DNA of 64,000 nt from an uncultured Eubacterium sp. (GCF_934295145.1 NZ_CAKRAS010000006.1:8233-72232); one strand, 5' to 3'. Counted from the first letter of the stretch, positions 43,801-51,707 are shown. Notes: generated by a model not told the origin, from the letters alone. Program-made: numbers and translations.

Positions 43801-45718
43801 TCAGTTCCTGACCATCTCCGTAGTAACCGGATCCGTTGTAAATATTACCTTCTAACTGGTTTGCAACATTTAATGTGGAAGCTGTCTTCTGAGCTGCTCC
43901 ACCCGGTGCGCCGCCTGGTGCTCCACCCTGGTCTCCACCTGCTGCTCCACCCGGTGCGCCGCCTGGTGCTCCACCCTGGTCTCCACCTGCTGCTCCATCC
44001 GGTGCGCCGCCTGGTGCTCCGCCCGGCTGCTGTCCGCTGTCAGAAGAAGCAGATGCCTCTAACCAGCCTTCGGACTCAGAATACTCAGCATCACTGAATA
44101 CAGGACCTGAATATCCTTCCGGGAAGGAGATTCCTTTTGCTGCTGAATCCTCATTGTCGATGATCTGGAATACAACACCATTCTTTGTATTGTTGATTTT
44201 CTTCTCAGCTTCTGCGTTTACATCAGTTGCTGCATCAACAGTTGCATCTTTACCGATATTTACAGTAGCGCTTGCACTCTTTACGAGGAATGCTGCTGAT
44301 TTTGTATGGAACTCTGTAGCATCATTTACATTAACAGTAGCCTGTCCCCAGATGTCCATACCAAAGTTCTCAGAATTTACAACTGTCTGAGCTGTCTTGG
44401 ATGCAACTACAGAATCATAGCCTTCTTTGATGGACATCTCATTGTTATTCCATACTGCTTTGTCAATGCTGATTGCCTTACCTGCAGTTGTAGCACCTAA
44501 GGTAACATTGTTGTTGTCACCGTTTGCTGCAATTGTCAGGTAAGTCGGCACATTAAATACGGAACCAAGGAAGTACTCCTGCGCATTACCGATCGCGTAT
44601 GTACCATATCCACTGCCGCCTTTTTTCATGTTGACAGTACTGTTGATCGTATACAGGTATGGATTGCTTCCTGCATCTGTAGACAGTGCTCCCCAGCCTT
44701 CTGCATACACATCCGCATCCTGAACTACCATTGTGGATCCTTTACCAAGCATATTGGTTGTACGGGCATTTCCTACGACACCAAGTACCCATGGCGGAGA
44801 TACCATTTTTGTAGTATCTGCTGTATTTTTGAATCCATCATAAAGAGTTCCACCATATGTTGCGAGCTCTGTAGTTGAGGTATCTCCATCACCTTTGATG
44901 ACAACGTCACCACCGTTATCTACTTCTACGGCTGGTCTTGCCACACCATAAGTTGTGATTGAACCACCTTTATTCAGGTTCAGTGTTGTTTTATAAGTAG
45001 CATTTGTATTGGTTGTTCCACCCATCATACCATCAGCATCTGTGCCGCCGCCGGACTGGATAGAATCACCATAAATCGTTACTGCTGTACCATAACCAAC
45101 AAAATCATTGACATCTTCTTTACCATTGGAGTTGTTCTTACCATCTTTGTTACCAGCAACGATCACCGGATTGTTGATCACTGCATTTGCTTTGTTTACA
45201 ACGATCGGGTTAAAGTTCTTGGATGTAGAAAGAAGATTGAACTGATCTAAAGTAGTTGTCTTTGTTGCATCGTCTGTTGTAAGAGTACCGCCAACACCCT
45301 CTGTACCGATTGCTGCTTTGTCAGCATCTGCACCAATCTGAACACCGGTACGGTAATCTGTGTAAGTATAGCTCTTACTCCAGGAAGAACCGTAGCCTTC
45401 TTTATGAGATACTGTGTACATTTTAATGGATGTGTCCCCTGCTTTTACAGCTGCCTGAGCGTCTGCAAGTGAAAGTTCTTTTGCACTTCCATCTGCTGCT
45501 ACAGATGTAAATGTAATGTTGCTTCCGTATGCTGTTGTCTGTCCATCGTAAGTTGTGATTTTTCCGTTCTCAATTGCTTTTACAGTATTTTTTGCCTGAG
45601 CATCTTCTGCAAAAGCCTGTGTGGAAACTGCCGGAGCAGCAAGCATGATTGCCATTGCTACTGCGCTGACTGCGGATACAGCTTTACGCATGAACTGTTT
45701 CATACTTTTACTTTTCAT
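40862..45718 (-). CDS. Large secreted repeat protein: two beta-rich modules plus C-terminal cell-wall-binding-like repeats
   Basis: The 1618-residue protein has a signal peptide (about 1-38, ends QAFA-ED) and two homologous modules of about 600 residues, near 50-680 and 690-1290. Both carry segments such as TYTDYRTGVQIGA, WVLGVVGNARTTNMLGKGS and YGTYAIGNAQEYFLGS. Their many short Asn/Gly/Val-rich strands suggest a beta-helix fold. Only module 1 has a Gly/Ala/Pro/Gln insert of three 16-residue repeats. The last ~200 residues hold about eight 20-residue repeats of type AKNENGWWYLRGGKVDFS, resembling cell-wall-binding repeats. Likely wall-associated; adhesive or structural role is inference. GGAGGAGGA precedes the start. 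Confidence 0.85.
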   Translation of the reverse strand: MKSKSMKQFMRKAVSAVSAVAMAIMLAAPAVSTQAFAEDAQAKNTVKAIENGKITTYDGQTTAYGSNITFTSVAADGSAKELSLADAQAAVKAGDTSIKMYTVSHKEGYGSSWSKSYTYTDYRTGVQIGADADKAAIGTEGVGGTLTTDDATKTTTLDQFNLLSTSKNFNPIVVNKANAVINNPVIVAGNKDGKNNSNGKEDVNDFVGYGTAVTIYGDSIQSGGGTDADGMMGGTTNTNATYKTTLNLNKGGSITTYGVARPAVEVDNGGDVVIKGDGDTSTTELATYGGTLYDGFKNTADTTKMVSPPWVLGVVGNARTTNMLGKGSTMVVQDADVYAEGWGALSTDAGSNPYLYTINSTVNMKKGGSGYGTYAIGNAQEYFLGSVFNVPTYLTIAANGDNNNVTLGATTAGKAISIDKAVWNNNEMSIKEGYDSVVASKTAQTVVNSENFGMDIWGQATVNVNDATEFHTKSAAFLVKSASATVNIGKDATVDAATDVNAEAEKKINNTKNGVVFQIIDNEDSAAKGISFPEGYSGPVFSDAEYSESEGWLEASASSDSGQQPGGAPGGAPDGAAGGDQGGAPGGAPGGAAGGDQGGAPGGAPGGAAQKTASTLNVANQLEGNIYNGSGYYGDGQELTVNIKAGGSVTGSISATTIKHTTDGGKTQNTSIKEANYNQIGHVMNTPSYNGSNDVVVNVEKGAVWTADGTSIITKLTIAEGGDVAYGEAKDSTGRVITLESGKTYENVTVIGTASAIENGAEVTSISGSDIVETADAKAPYASYMTFITTDKDGATELSLADAKAAIKAGKTVNVYTVSHKDGYGSVWNSNYTYTDYRTGVQIGAESELAVGAANLGAKLTGNTLSDLVLTSTSKNFNPVVVNKSNATLDNPVIVAGNADGKDNSNGSADVNDFVGYGTAVTVYGDTITTNGSADADGQMGGTTQTNATYKTTIDLSKGGSIATYGVAKPAVEVDNGGDVYIKGDRDDSTTELAANGGTLYDGFLNTADTVKMVSPPWVLGVVGNARTTNMLGKGSSMVIQDANVYADSWGALSTDSGSNPNLYAINTTVDMKKGGSGYGTYAIGNAQEYFLGSTFNVPTYLTIAANGDNNNITMAATKKGETISTNKAVWYNNEMTEVKGYNKVTPYETRETEINSENFGVDIWGQATVNVEDATTMNTKSAAFLIKSADSTVNLGKDVTVKAATDANAKAENELNGTENGVVYQIIDNEDAAAKGISFPAGYAGPVFSDAEYSEAEGWMSEANTSERTNTSVLNIEDKDLEGNIYNGSGYYGAANKLTVNIKDGASVKGAISSTTIKHTTDGGKTQNTSIKEADYNQIGHVMNTPYYNGGNDVIVNVDGTWVADGTSIITKLTIADGATVEYGSAKDADGNAIKLEAGKTYENVTVSDQKDETPAIADGLANQKAADGNWYYYKDGKIATDVTTVAKNVNGWWYVKNGKVDFSANTVAKNANGWWIIRGGKVDFSANTVAKNENGWWKITNGKVDFGYTGIAKNENGWWRIVNGKVDFNCNSVEKNENGWWYLRGGKVDFSYTGVAKNANGWWRIENGKVNFNFNGLAKNENGWWYLKGGKVDFSYNGKAKRNGVTYKIVNGKVVF
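43893..44036 (-). repeat. 48-bp tandem repeats inside the surface-protein gene
   Basis: Three in-frame 48-base units start at 43893, 43941 and 43989, encoding 16-residue repeats of the type GGAPGGAPGGAAGGDQ. The segment is far richer in GC than its surroundings and occurs only in the first of the two large protein modules, so it is a likely site of length variation. Confidence 0.85.
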
Positions 45719-45790
45719 AATGTCCTCCTCCAATTATGATATTTTATCAGGTAGGTATATGATACCTGTTATAGAACGTTTAAACAATGA

Positions 45791-45823
45791 CACTTTTTTT
45801 GATAAAAGTGCTGTTTTTTGTGA
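45791..45823 (-). promoter_or_regulatory. Shared upstream motif, copy 1 (surface-protein gene)
   Basis: On the minus strand CACAAAAAACAGCACTTTT then ATCAAAAAAAGTG lies about 70-105 bases before the surface-protein start. AAAAGTGCTGTTTT plus TGTG recurs upstream of the neighbouring lipoprotein gene with one mismatch over 19 bases. It also forms a small hairpin. A possible common operator or promoter element. Confidence 0.5.
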
Positions 45824-45860
45824 TTTTTCACAAAATTGTCACATTTTATTAACAATCTGC

Positions 45861-46703
45861 TTATAATTCATTCGGGATTAATGATGCAATCACAGTTCCA
45901 TCACCGGACAATTCCAGATTGCCATCATTTTCTGCGTAGGTATAAGTAAATTCTTTATCAAATGCAGATAACGTAACGGTGTTGTCATCTCCCAGTGTAT
46001 ACGCTTCATCCAATACCAGATAGAAGGTTCCATCCGCATGGAATTCATAACGGTAATTGTCCATTCCGTATGCGGTATAAATTCCCTCAAAATTCTCCAT
46101 ATCCGCAATACCATCTGTACCACTGATGGATTTCATTGCTACTTGCGTCTCTGCCTCCGCACCGGAATACGTTGTGCGGATATACAGTTCCCCATCTTCC
46201 TGATCAATGATATAGTTTGTCGGAGTCTCCTGGGCATCAAACTGCATGGAGATCATATCTTTGTCTGTACCATCTGTACTTGCATCATGTGAAAAAGAGT
46301 AGGTACCTTTCTGCACATAATAGCAGGTACTCTCTCCATCAAAATAATAGAACACGCCGTCTGCATCTTTCAGTTCATAACGGCCGGAAGGTTTTTCCAG
46401 ACTTCCTTTCTCTGCCGTGGAACGCACTTCATAAGAAGCATCCTTGATATAATTAGGATCATCCGAACCTGTCAGATCATGAGACGGTTCTTTCTCATCG
46501 TCTCCCTGTGCGTCAGTCTGATCAGAATCTGTATTTGCCTGATCCGTATCCGATGCAACACTGTCTGTTTTTGCACTCTCCGCTGCTGCAGATTCCTCTG
46601 TGGCAGATGTCTGTCCTGCATTTCCCCCTGAAGTTCCACATCCAGCCACCAGAAGCGCCATACTTAATCCCAATGCACTGAGCATGTATTTTAATTTACT
46701 CAT
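45861..46703 (-). CDS. Secreted lipoprotein of unknown function
   Basis: The 280-residue protein has a lipoprotein signal with lipobox LLVAGC (acylated Cys at about 22), then an acidic Ser/Thr/Gln/Asp-rich linker (about 25-95). A beta-rich domain of about 185 residues follows, with repeated short strands (GVFYYFDGESTCYYVQ, YRYEFHADGTFYLVLDEAY). No family recognised; the domain could be lipocalin-like. GGAGGAATTTGAC precedes the start. The leader holds a CTCCGGA/TCCGGAG hairpin (46726-46751) and the motif shared with the surface-protein gene. Confidence 0.8.
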   Translation of the reverse strand: MSKLKYMLSALGLSMALLVAGCGTSGGNAGQTSATEESAAAESAKTDSVASDTDQANTDSDQTDAQGDDEKEPSHDLTGSDDPNYIKDASYEVRSTAEKGSLEKPSGRYELKDADGVFYYFDGESTCYYVQKGTYSFSHDASTDGTDKDMISMQFDAQETPTNYIIDQEDGELYIRTTYSGAEAETQVAMKSISGTDGIADMENFEGIYTAYGMDNYRYEFHADGTFYLVLDEAYTLGDDNTVTLSAFDKEFTYTYAENDGNLELSGDGTVIASLIPNEL

Positions 46704-46858
46704 GTCAAATTCCTCCTTTTTTATCCTCCGGAACGTTCCTCACCTCCGGAGCATCTTCATGCCTTAACCTTTTTCTCCCCGATGTCTACCATCTTGTGGA
46801 TACGCAAAATCCACTTCTACTGATGTCATTTTCTCATAATCACGTCATTGGCTAAAGG

Positions 46859-46892
46859 CAACTTTTTTAGAAAAAAGTGCTGTTTTATGTGG
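46859..46892 (-). promoter_or_regulatory. Shared upstream motif, copy 2 (lipoprotein gene)
   Basis: On the minus strand CCACATAAAACAGCACTTTT then TTCTAAAAAAGTTG matches copy 1 upstream of the surface-protein gene. It lies about 155-190 bases before the lipoprotein start. Confidence 0.5.
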
Positions 46893-46922
46893 TCTTTGGA
46901 ATAAAGTTTAGTTTTATTAAAA

Positions 46923-47095
46923 CGGAAACGCAGCATCTTTCCCCGGACACTAGTCGTTCGCTTCCCTCGTTTTGCTTCGGTTTTATCGCGCTCGTTCTCA
47001 ACTCTCATAAAAGCTGGTCGTTTCCCACTCGCGCAAAACTCGCAAAACTCGGTCGCTCGCTAAATCGTTTAGCGAGGAAAGATGCTGCGTTTCCG
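46923..47095 (-). repeat. Large conserved-core inverted-repeat element, copy 2
   Basis: Perfect 20-bp arms (46923-46942 and 47076-47095) enclose a 133-base core matching the core at 10327-10452 at about 80% identity by eye. Its arm sequence (starting CGGAAACGCAGC) is unrelated to that of copy 1. On the minus strand the core begins with an extra perfect hairpin TCGCTAAA-CGA-TTTAGCGA. The whole stretch 46704-47292 contains no gene. Confidence 0.8.
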
Positions 47096-47187
47096 CTATT
47101 TACACTATAATAATATTTTCTCAGTTTTCTACTAATTGCATTGGCAAATCTACCAATTTCTCTATAAATTCATTCGTACCGTCGAAC

Positions 47188-47253
47188 AAAGGACTCTGGC
47201 TATTTTTTTGTCCATCGATTATTAGCGGACGAGACAAAATAGCAGAGTCCTTT
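47188..47253. terminator. Bidirectional terminator downstream of the polyferredoxin gene
   Basis: AAAGGACTCTGGCTATTTT pairs with AAAATAGCAGAGTCCTTT (one bulged base), A/T-rich at both ends. The loop ends GCGGACGAGAC, like the GCGACTGAGAC of the terminator at 10690-10758. It lies about 40 bases past the stop codon. Confidence 0.8.
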
Positions 47254-47292
47254 TCACTACTTGAATTTATAGTCAAAAAAAACGATACTTTT

Positions 47293-47721
47293 CTATAATT
47301 TTTCGAGAGTCAGTGCTCCCGCAAAACAGGTCCGCACACAGGCTGGTTCTCTGCCTTCCCGCAGACGTTCTATACAGCCGTCGCACTTTTCCATTTTTCC
47401 CTGTGCATCAAACCGGATCACCTGCAACGGACAGGCCTCTTCACATGCCTGACAGCCAACGCAGATTTCTTTGTCTGTCAAAATCAGTCCGGTCTTTTCA
47501 TCACGGTAAATGGCATGTACCGGACAGACTTCCATACATTTTCCGCAATGGGTACAGCCCGGACAGATATTTTTCTCGAATCCACCTTTCTGAACTTTTC
47601 GAATGGCACGGAAGCTTTTCGCATCCGCCTCATCTACCTCATGATGTGCATCCAGACAGGCTATATGGCAGGCATAACACCCCACACACTTTTCCGCATT
47701 AAATTTTATCTTAATACTCAT
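47293..47721 (-). CDS. 4Fe-4S polyferredoxin electron-transfer subunit
   Basis: The 142-residue protein contains four Cys clusters (CVGCYACHIAC at 12-22, CPGCTHCGKCMEVCP, CVGCQACEEACP, and CDGC with a distal CVRTC). This is the pattern of the HycB/DmsB/NrfC family, which shuttles electrons to or from molybdopterin enzymes. It overlaps the molybdopterin oxidoreductase gene by 4 bases, so the two form one complex. It is shorter than typical DmsB and has no membrane anchor or neighbour encoding one. Confidence 0.92.
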   Translation of the reverse strand: MSIKIKFNAEKCVGCYACHIACLDAHHEVDEADAKSFRAIRKVQKGGFEKNICPGCTHCGKCMEVCPVHAIYRDEKTGLILTDKEICVGCQACEEACPLQVIRFDAQGKMEKCDGCIERLREGREPACVRTCFAGALTLEKL

Positions 47722-49796
47722 GCCTCAGCCACCACCTTTTCTACCTTGCAAAAATAGCTTTTGTATCCCGGGAATCCGGAAATCGGATCCAGGTAATCTT
47801 TTGAGATCAGATCATTTGCTTCACCCTTTGAGTTTCCATGATAAATATGTACCACACCCGGGCGGCCATTGCTGCACAATACCGCCGTTCCACACATACT
47901 TCCGGCTGGAGAAGTCACTTTCACCTGCGCACCTTCCTCAACACCTAATGCTGCAGCATCTTCCGGATGCAGTTCCACCAGCGGCGCCTGCTCCAGATTT
48001 GCCAGCCACGGCATACGATACGTTCTGGAATGGAAAAGCTGTGGTCTTCTCGAACCTGTATTTAAAATATATGGATATTCTTTCTGATCCACACCGGACA
48101 TCTCCCGATAATCCCGATACTCCGGCAGACCACTGTATCCATGACTGTCGCGATAACGTTCCAGCACCTGCGATACAAACTCCACTTTTCCGGACGGAGT
48201 GGCAAATCCATTTTTCTCATAAGTTTTAAATTCCGGTGGAAACATCACTTTTCCCTTTACTCCTTCCGGATGCTCCCGCAGTTCCTGAATCGTCAAACCG
48301 GATGGTTGCAAAATATAATCCATATAGTGCTCATAGCCCTGCCCAAGTGCCTCATCCGTCAGATGCATTGCTTTCAATATTCCAATCATGATCTCCACAT
48401 CATTTTTTGCTTCTCCAAGCGGCGGAATTGCCTGCTCCGACAGGAAAAACATACCGCCACGGCCATTTACAACCACATCCCGCTCAAAGGTGGAGGCCGC
48501 AGGCAGCACCAGATCTGCCATCTTACTGGAATCTGACAAAAACAGATCTGTATTCACATAAAAATCAAGCGTTCCAAGTGCTTTTTGCAGGTGCTCCGGC
48601 TCCGGCCACATCCGGCAGTTTAATCCAAAACCAACCACTGCTTTGATCGGATACGGCTGTGCTTCCAGAATGTTATCCGCCAGTCGGCTGCACTGCGCTT
48701 CCTCGCAAGGCAGATCAAACCAGGCCGGAAACTCTTTTTCTCCAATTGCTTCTATCGCATTCAACCGTTTCACATTTCCCATGTACTCATTACACGGAGA
48801 AGCCGGTCCCGGTCGGGATGGATTTCCACCCGGAATATCATAATTTCCGGTCAATGCGATCAGGCACATTACCGCACGATAATTTTGCATGCCATTGATG
48901 TGATGAACCACCGGTGAAGCAGAAAACATCACCGCCGCAGGGCTGTTTTTCGCGTAAATTCGTGCCGCCTGGCGAATCAGATCCGCATCCACACCCGTAA
49001 TCTCCGCCGCCTTTTCCGGTTTAAACTGCTGCACATACGCGCGATATTCCTCAAATCCATATACATATTTTTCTACAAAATCATGGTCATACAGGTCTTC
49101 CTCTATAATGACCTGCCCCATGGACAATGCCAGCGCCCCGTCCGTACCAGGAATCAGTTTCAGGTGCAGATCAGCCGCCTGACTGGTCACCGTCTCCCGC
49201 GGATCCACGGAAATAATATTAACCCCACGTGCTTTCAAAGACTGATACATCGGTGCCATGGAAATATTGGAATAATACAGATTACTGCTCCACATCAGAA
49301 CTGTTTTTGCATGCATCATATCCGGAAAACAGATATTATTTCCATAAATTGACCGCCAGGCCATGGCAGCCGACTGAAAACAGGTGCTGGACTCCGTACA
49401 GTAATTCGGAGAACCATATGCATTTGCCAGACGCAGCAACGCCGGACGGTACCACTTCGGATATCCCGCATAAAATACCGTCGATTGCGCCCCATATTTT
49501 TCCCGGATGCGCAGTAAATTGTCTGCGATCATCGCATACGCTTCCTCCCAGGAAATACGTTCAAACTCGCCGCTGCCCCTTTCGCCCACGCGCTTCATCG
49601 GATATAAAATCCGGTCTTTATTGTATACATACTGCCTGGATGCAGCTCCCTTGGAACACAAACCGCCCTGCTGTCCCGGCCAGTCCCTGCTGCCTTCTAC
49701 GGAGACTAATTTTCCATCCTGCACGTAGGCGTCAATGGGACATCCTGCGGAACAGATGTTGCAGCGGACTTTTTTTATTTCAGTTTTTTTCGTCAT
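47718..49796 (-). CDS. Molybdopterin (bis-MGD)-dependent oxidoreductase, DMSO-reductase superfamily
   Basis: The 692-residue protein has an N-terminal 4Fe-4S site (Cys12, Cys15, Cys19, Cys47), molybdopterin-binding domains and a C-terminal dinucleotide-binding domain (LNTGSRRPQLFHSRT). Cys133 and Cys139 in NYCTESSTCFQS lie where the metal ligand is expected, as in polysulfide/thiosulfate reductase and formate dehydrogenase-like members. There is no Tat signal peptide, so it should be cytoplasmic. Together with the polyferredoxin it probably reduces or oxidises a small substrate, which cannot be named from sequence. No cofactor-maturation gene is nearby. Confidence 0.9.
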   Translation of the reverse strand: MTKKTEIKKVRCNICSAGCPIDAYVQDGKLVSVEGSRDWPGQQGGLCSKGAASRQYVYNKDRILYPMKRVGERGSGEFERISWEEAYAMIADNLLRIREKYGAQSTVFYAGYPKWYRPALLRLANAYGSPNYCTESSTCFQSAAMAWRSIYGNNICFPDMMHAKTVLMWSSNLYYSNISMAPMYQSLKARGVNIISVDPRETVTSQAADLHLKLIPGTDGALALSMGQVIIEEDLYDHDFVEKYVYGFEEYRAYVQQFKPEKAAEITGVDADLIRQAARIYAKNSPAAVMFSASPVVHHINGMQNYRAVMCLIALTGNYDIPGGNPSRPGPASPCNEYMGNVKRLNAIEAIGEKEFPAWFDLPCEEAQCSRLADNILEAQPYPIKAVVGFGLNCRMWPEPEHLQKALGTLDFYVNTDLFLSDSSKMADLVLPAASTFERDVVVNGRGGMFFLSEQAIPPLGEAKNDVEIMIGILKAMHLTDEALGQGYEHYMDYILQPSGLTIQELREHPEGVKGKVMFPPEFKTYEKNGFATPSGKVEFVSQVLERYRDSHGYSGLPEYRDYREMSGVDQKEYPYILNTGSRRPQLFHSRTYRMPWLANLEQAPLVELHPEDAAALGVEEGAQVKVTSPAGSMCGTAVLCSNGRPGVVHIYHGNSKGEANDLISKDYLDPISGFPGYKSYFCKVEKVVAEA

Positions 49797-49798
49797 AC

Positions 49799-50407
49799 TT
49801 AGTCCAAACCTTCCGCAGTCATCTCAGCCCGAATCTCATCCTCCGAACCTGCCATTGCATGGAGTGTCATTTCCAACAGTTTGTCCAATTCCCATCCAAG
49901 CTGCTCCGCGCCACGAGCGATTACCTCTCTGGAACATCCAACTGCAAAGCCTTTTGCTTTGTACTTTTTCTTGAGAGATTTCAGCTCCATGTCTTTTGTG
50001 CTCTTGGATGGACGCATCAATGCTGCCGCCCAGATCAGACCGGTAAGCTCATCTGCCGCAAAAAGTACTTTTTCCATTTCGTGCTCTGGCTCTACATCGA
50101 TCGTTGCTCCACATTCCACTGTAATTCCATAACCATGAGAACATACTGCATGAATAACATCCTCTCCAACGCCTGCATCACGTAATAATTCCGGTGCTTT
50201 CAGGCAATGTTCCGCCGGATACAGTTCAAAATCAATGTCATGCAGAAGTCCTACAATGCCCCAGTACTCTGCGTCTTCTCCATAGCCAAGTTCATTAGCA
50301 TACCATTTCATTACAGCTTCCACAGTAAGGGCATGCTGGATGTGAAAAGAATCCTTGTTGTATTTTTTTAACAGGTCGAAAGCCTGCTGATGGGTGATTG
50401 TTTGCAT
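49799..50407 (-). CDS. HD-domain (HDIG-type) phosphohydrolase-like protein
   Basis: The 202-residue protein starts MQTITHQQAFDLL, with GGAGG 8 bases upstream; the frame extends further but without support. It carries HALTVEAVM, the metal-binding LLHDIDFELYP (HD pair), VIHAVCSHGYG and a later FAADELTGLI, which together outline an HD domain of the type common in Clostridia. Activity on nucleotides is inferred from the fold only. It lies 2 bases upstream of the molybdopterin gene start on the same strand, so co-transcription is likely. Confidence 0.82.
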   Translation of the reverse strand: MQTITHQQAFDLLKKYNKDSFHIQHALTVEAVMKWYANELGYGEDAEYWGIVGLLHDIDFELYPAEHCLKAPELLRDAGVGEDVIHAVCSHGYGITVECGATIDVEPEHEMEKVLFAADELTGLIWAAALMRPSKSTKDMELKSLKKKYKAKGFAVGCSREVIARGAEQLGWELDKLLEMTLHAMAGSEDEIRAEMTAEGLD

Positions 50408-50654
50408 TTGTTTTTCCTCCATGTGTAAGTATCGGTTATATATCATTTTATGTCTTATCATAAAATTGTGCCATTTGCAACTCACGGTTTCACTTATCAC
50501 ATACCCTCTTGATATTTACCATATTAACGACCAAGAATGCTCCTCTGTGTGAAAGATGCCGGTCAAAAATCATATTATTTCGTATAAAATAGCATTGCCT
50601 TGAATTATAGTTAAATACAGACCATAATATAACTGCAAGAAAGGAGTTGATTCT

Positions 50655-50816
50655 ATGCAGATTAAAGTAAAAAAGAATGTACATACTCAGAAAACTCTAA
50701 ATATATACATTCTAATTTTTTCGTCATTAATCCTTTATCTTCCAACCCAAGTCTATCTTTTCCATCGTATTCAATATGGACTCTTTCATAACGCTATTCA
50801 AATATGCCGGATTTAA
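50655..50816 (+). pseudogene. Possible truncated gene start at the edge of the AT-rich island
   Basis: AAGGAG (50641-50646) sits 8 bases before an ATG opening a 53-codon frame (MQIKVKKNVHTQKTLNIYIL...). TTGAAT and CATAAT 17 bases apart lie upstream. After about 24 codons the frame runs antisense into the 3' end of the ATPase gene and stops. A good promoter, SD and basic N-terminus followed by antisense sequence suggest the 5' remnant of a gene cut off by insertion. It could also be chance. Confidence 0.3.
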
Positions 50817-51707
50817 TTTTCGTTTCGCATATGCAAGATATGTCCCTTTCGTCTCTTCTATTAACAGAGATGAAAAAAATTGTTCCCAGCTAAAATATGC
50901 CTCACTATTTATATAATTGGACGGATTACTCAAAACCTGGTTGATCTGACCATTTTTTACCACTCCGGTAGACAATACCAGCCATTCAAAAGACTCCGGT
51001 AAATACAGTGCTATATTTTTTCTTCCACGAATCAACCTCATGACTCGATCAATTTCTGAGCCAAACGCCGCACCATCTGCAATAACAAGTGTCTTATCAT
51101 CTTTGTGCATATTTAAATAATGAAACACGTTTGACTTTCCATTCATTGATTCACAGACCAACTCATTTTCTCTGCACACAGAATCAAAAAACTGATATCC
51201 GGAATTACTATCCTCAGTAATAACAACTTCAGGATTTACCTCATTTACCAATGCCTCATCACCATAAATTCTGTAAAACTCATGATAGCATTGTTTCAAA
51301 GTTCCATATTTACCAGAAGTTCGAATTCCATAAATTTCTTCAACACTATATGGTAACGCAGGCAATGATTCTCTGGAAACAATTACATAATAATTATCGG
51401 TCTTTTGTATCTCTCGGGCAAATTCCAGTGTTTTTATAAACAGATTTCCTTCATCAATAAAAACAATACTATCCGTCATAGCTGATAGCTGTTCTTTCCA
51501 CAAGGCTCCATCTAACACATAGCATTTCTTATTGCAAGACAATTCTACCGGTGTTCCTGATGGATTATTCACATAATCCCGAACCATGTCAACCAACGTC
51601 GTTTTTCCGGTTGCACTGTCACCTCGGATAATCGTCAGATTTCGTCGAAGTTCAAAATCGTATTTTAACCGCTTTGTTGAAACAACAATTCTATGTTTAC
51701 CCTTCAT
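50727..51707 (-). CDS. P-loop ATPase with a TOPRIM-like C-terminal region
   Basis: The 326-residue protein has Walker A GDSATGKTT (29-37), Walker B SIVFIDEGN (80-88) and a sensor-like YYVIVSRES (107-114). From about residue 160 the order ITEDSNSGYQFF, GKSN (190-193) and IADGAAFGSEID resembles a TOPRIM fold with its Glu, Gly and Asp motifs. The overall plan recalls a compact OLD-type ATPase-nuclease without the ABC signature. It begins 15 bases after the DUF4869 gene. The pair is more AT-rich than its neighbours, suggesting transfer. Function unknown; stress or defence is a hypothesis. Confidence 0.72.
   Translation of the reverse strand: MKGKHRIVVSTKRLKYDFELRRNLTIIRGDSATGKTTLVDMVRDYVNNPSGTPVELSCNKKCYVLDGALWKEQLSAMTDSIVFIDEGNLFIKTLEFAREIQKTDNYYVIVSRESLPALPYSVEEIYGIRTSGKYGTLKQCYHEFYRIYGDEALVNEVNPEVVITEDSNSGYQFFDSVCRENELVCESMNGKSNVFHYLNMHKDDKTLVIADGAAFGSEIDRVMRLIRGRKNIALYLPESFEWLVLSTGVVKNGQINQVLSNPSNYINSEAYFSWEQFFSSLLIEETKGTYLAYAKRKLNPAYLNSVMKESILNTMEKIDLGWKIKD

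Noticed and set aside
43893..44036. CRISPR-like array
   Set aside because: The 48-bp units are directly adjacent with no spacers and are in-frame protein repeats.
46826..47008. Minus-strand 60-codon frame starting MRVENERDKTEAKRGK
   Set aside because: It lies inside the conserved core and left arm of the large repeat; the equivalent frame in the 10.3 kb copy contains stops, so coding is not conserved.
47720..48229. Plus-strand frame of 169 codons opposite the molybdopterin gene
   Set aside because: It is a shadow of a gene with clear iron-sulfur motifs on the other strand; Pro/His/Ser-rich with no SD.
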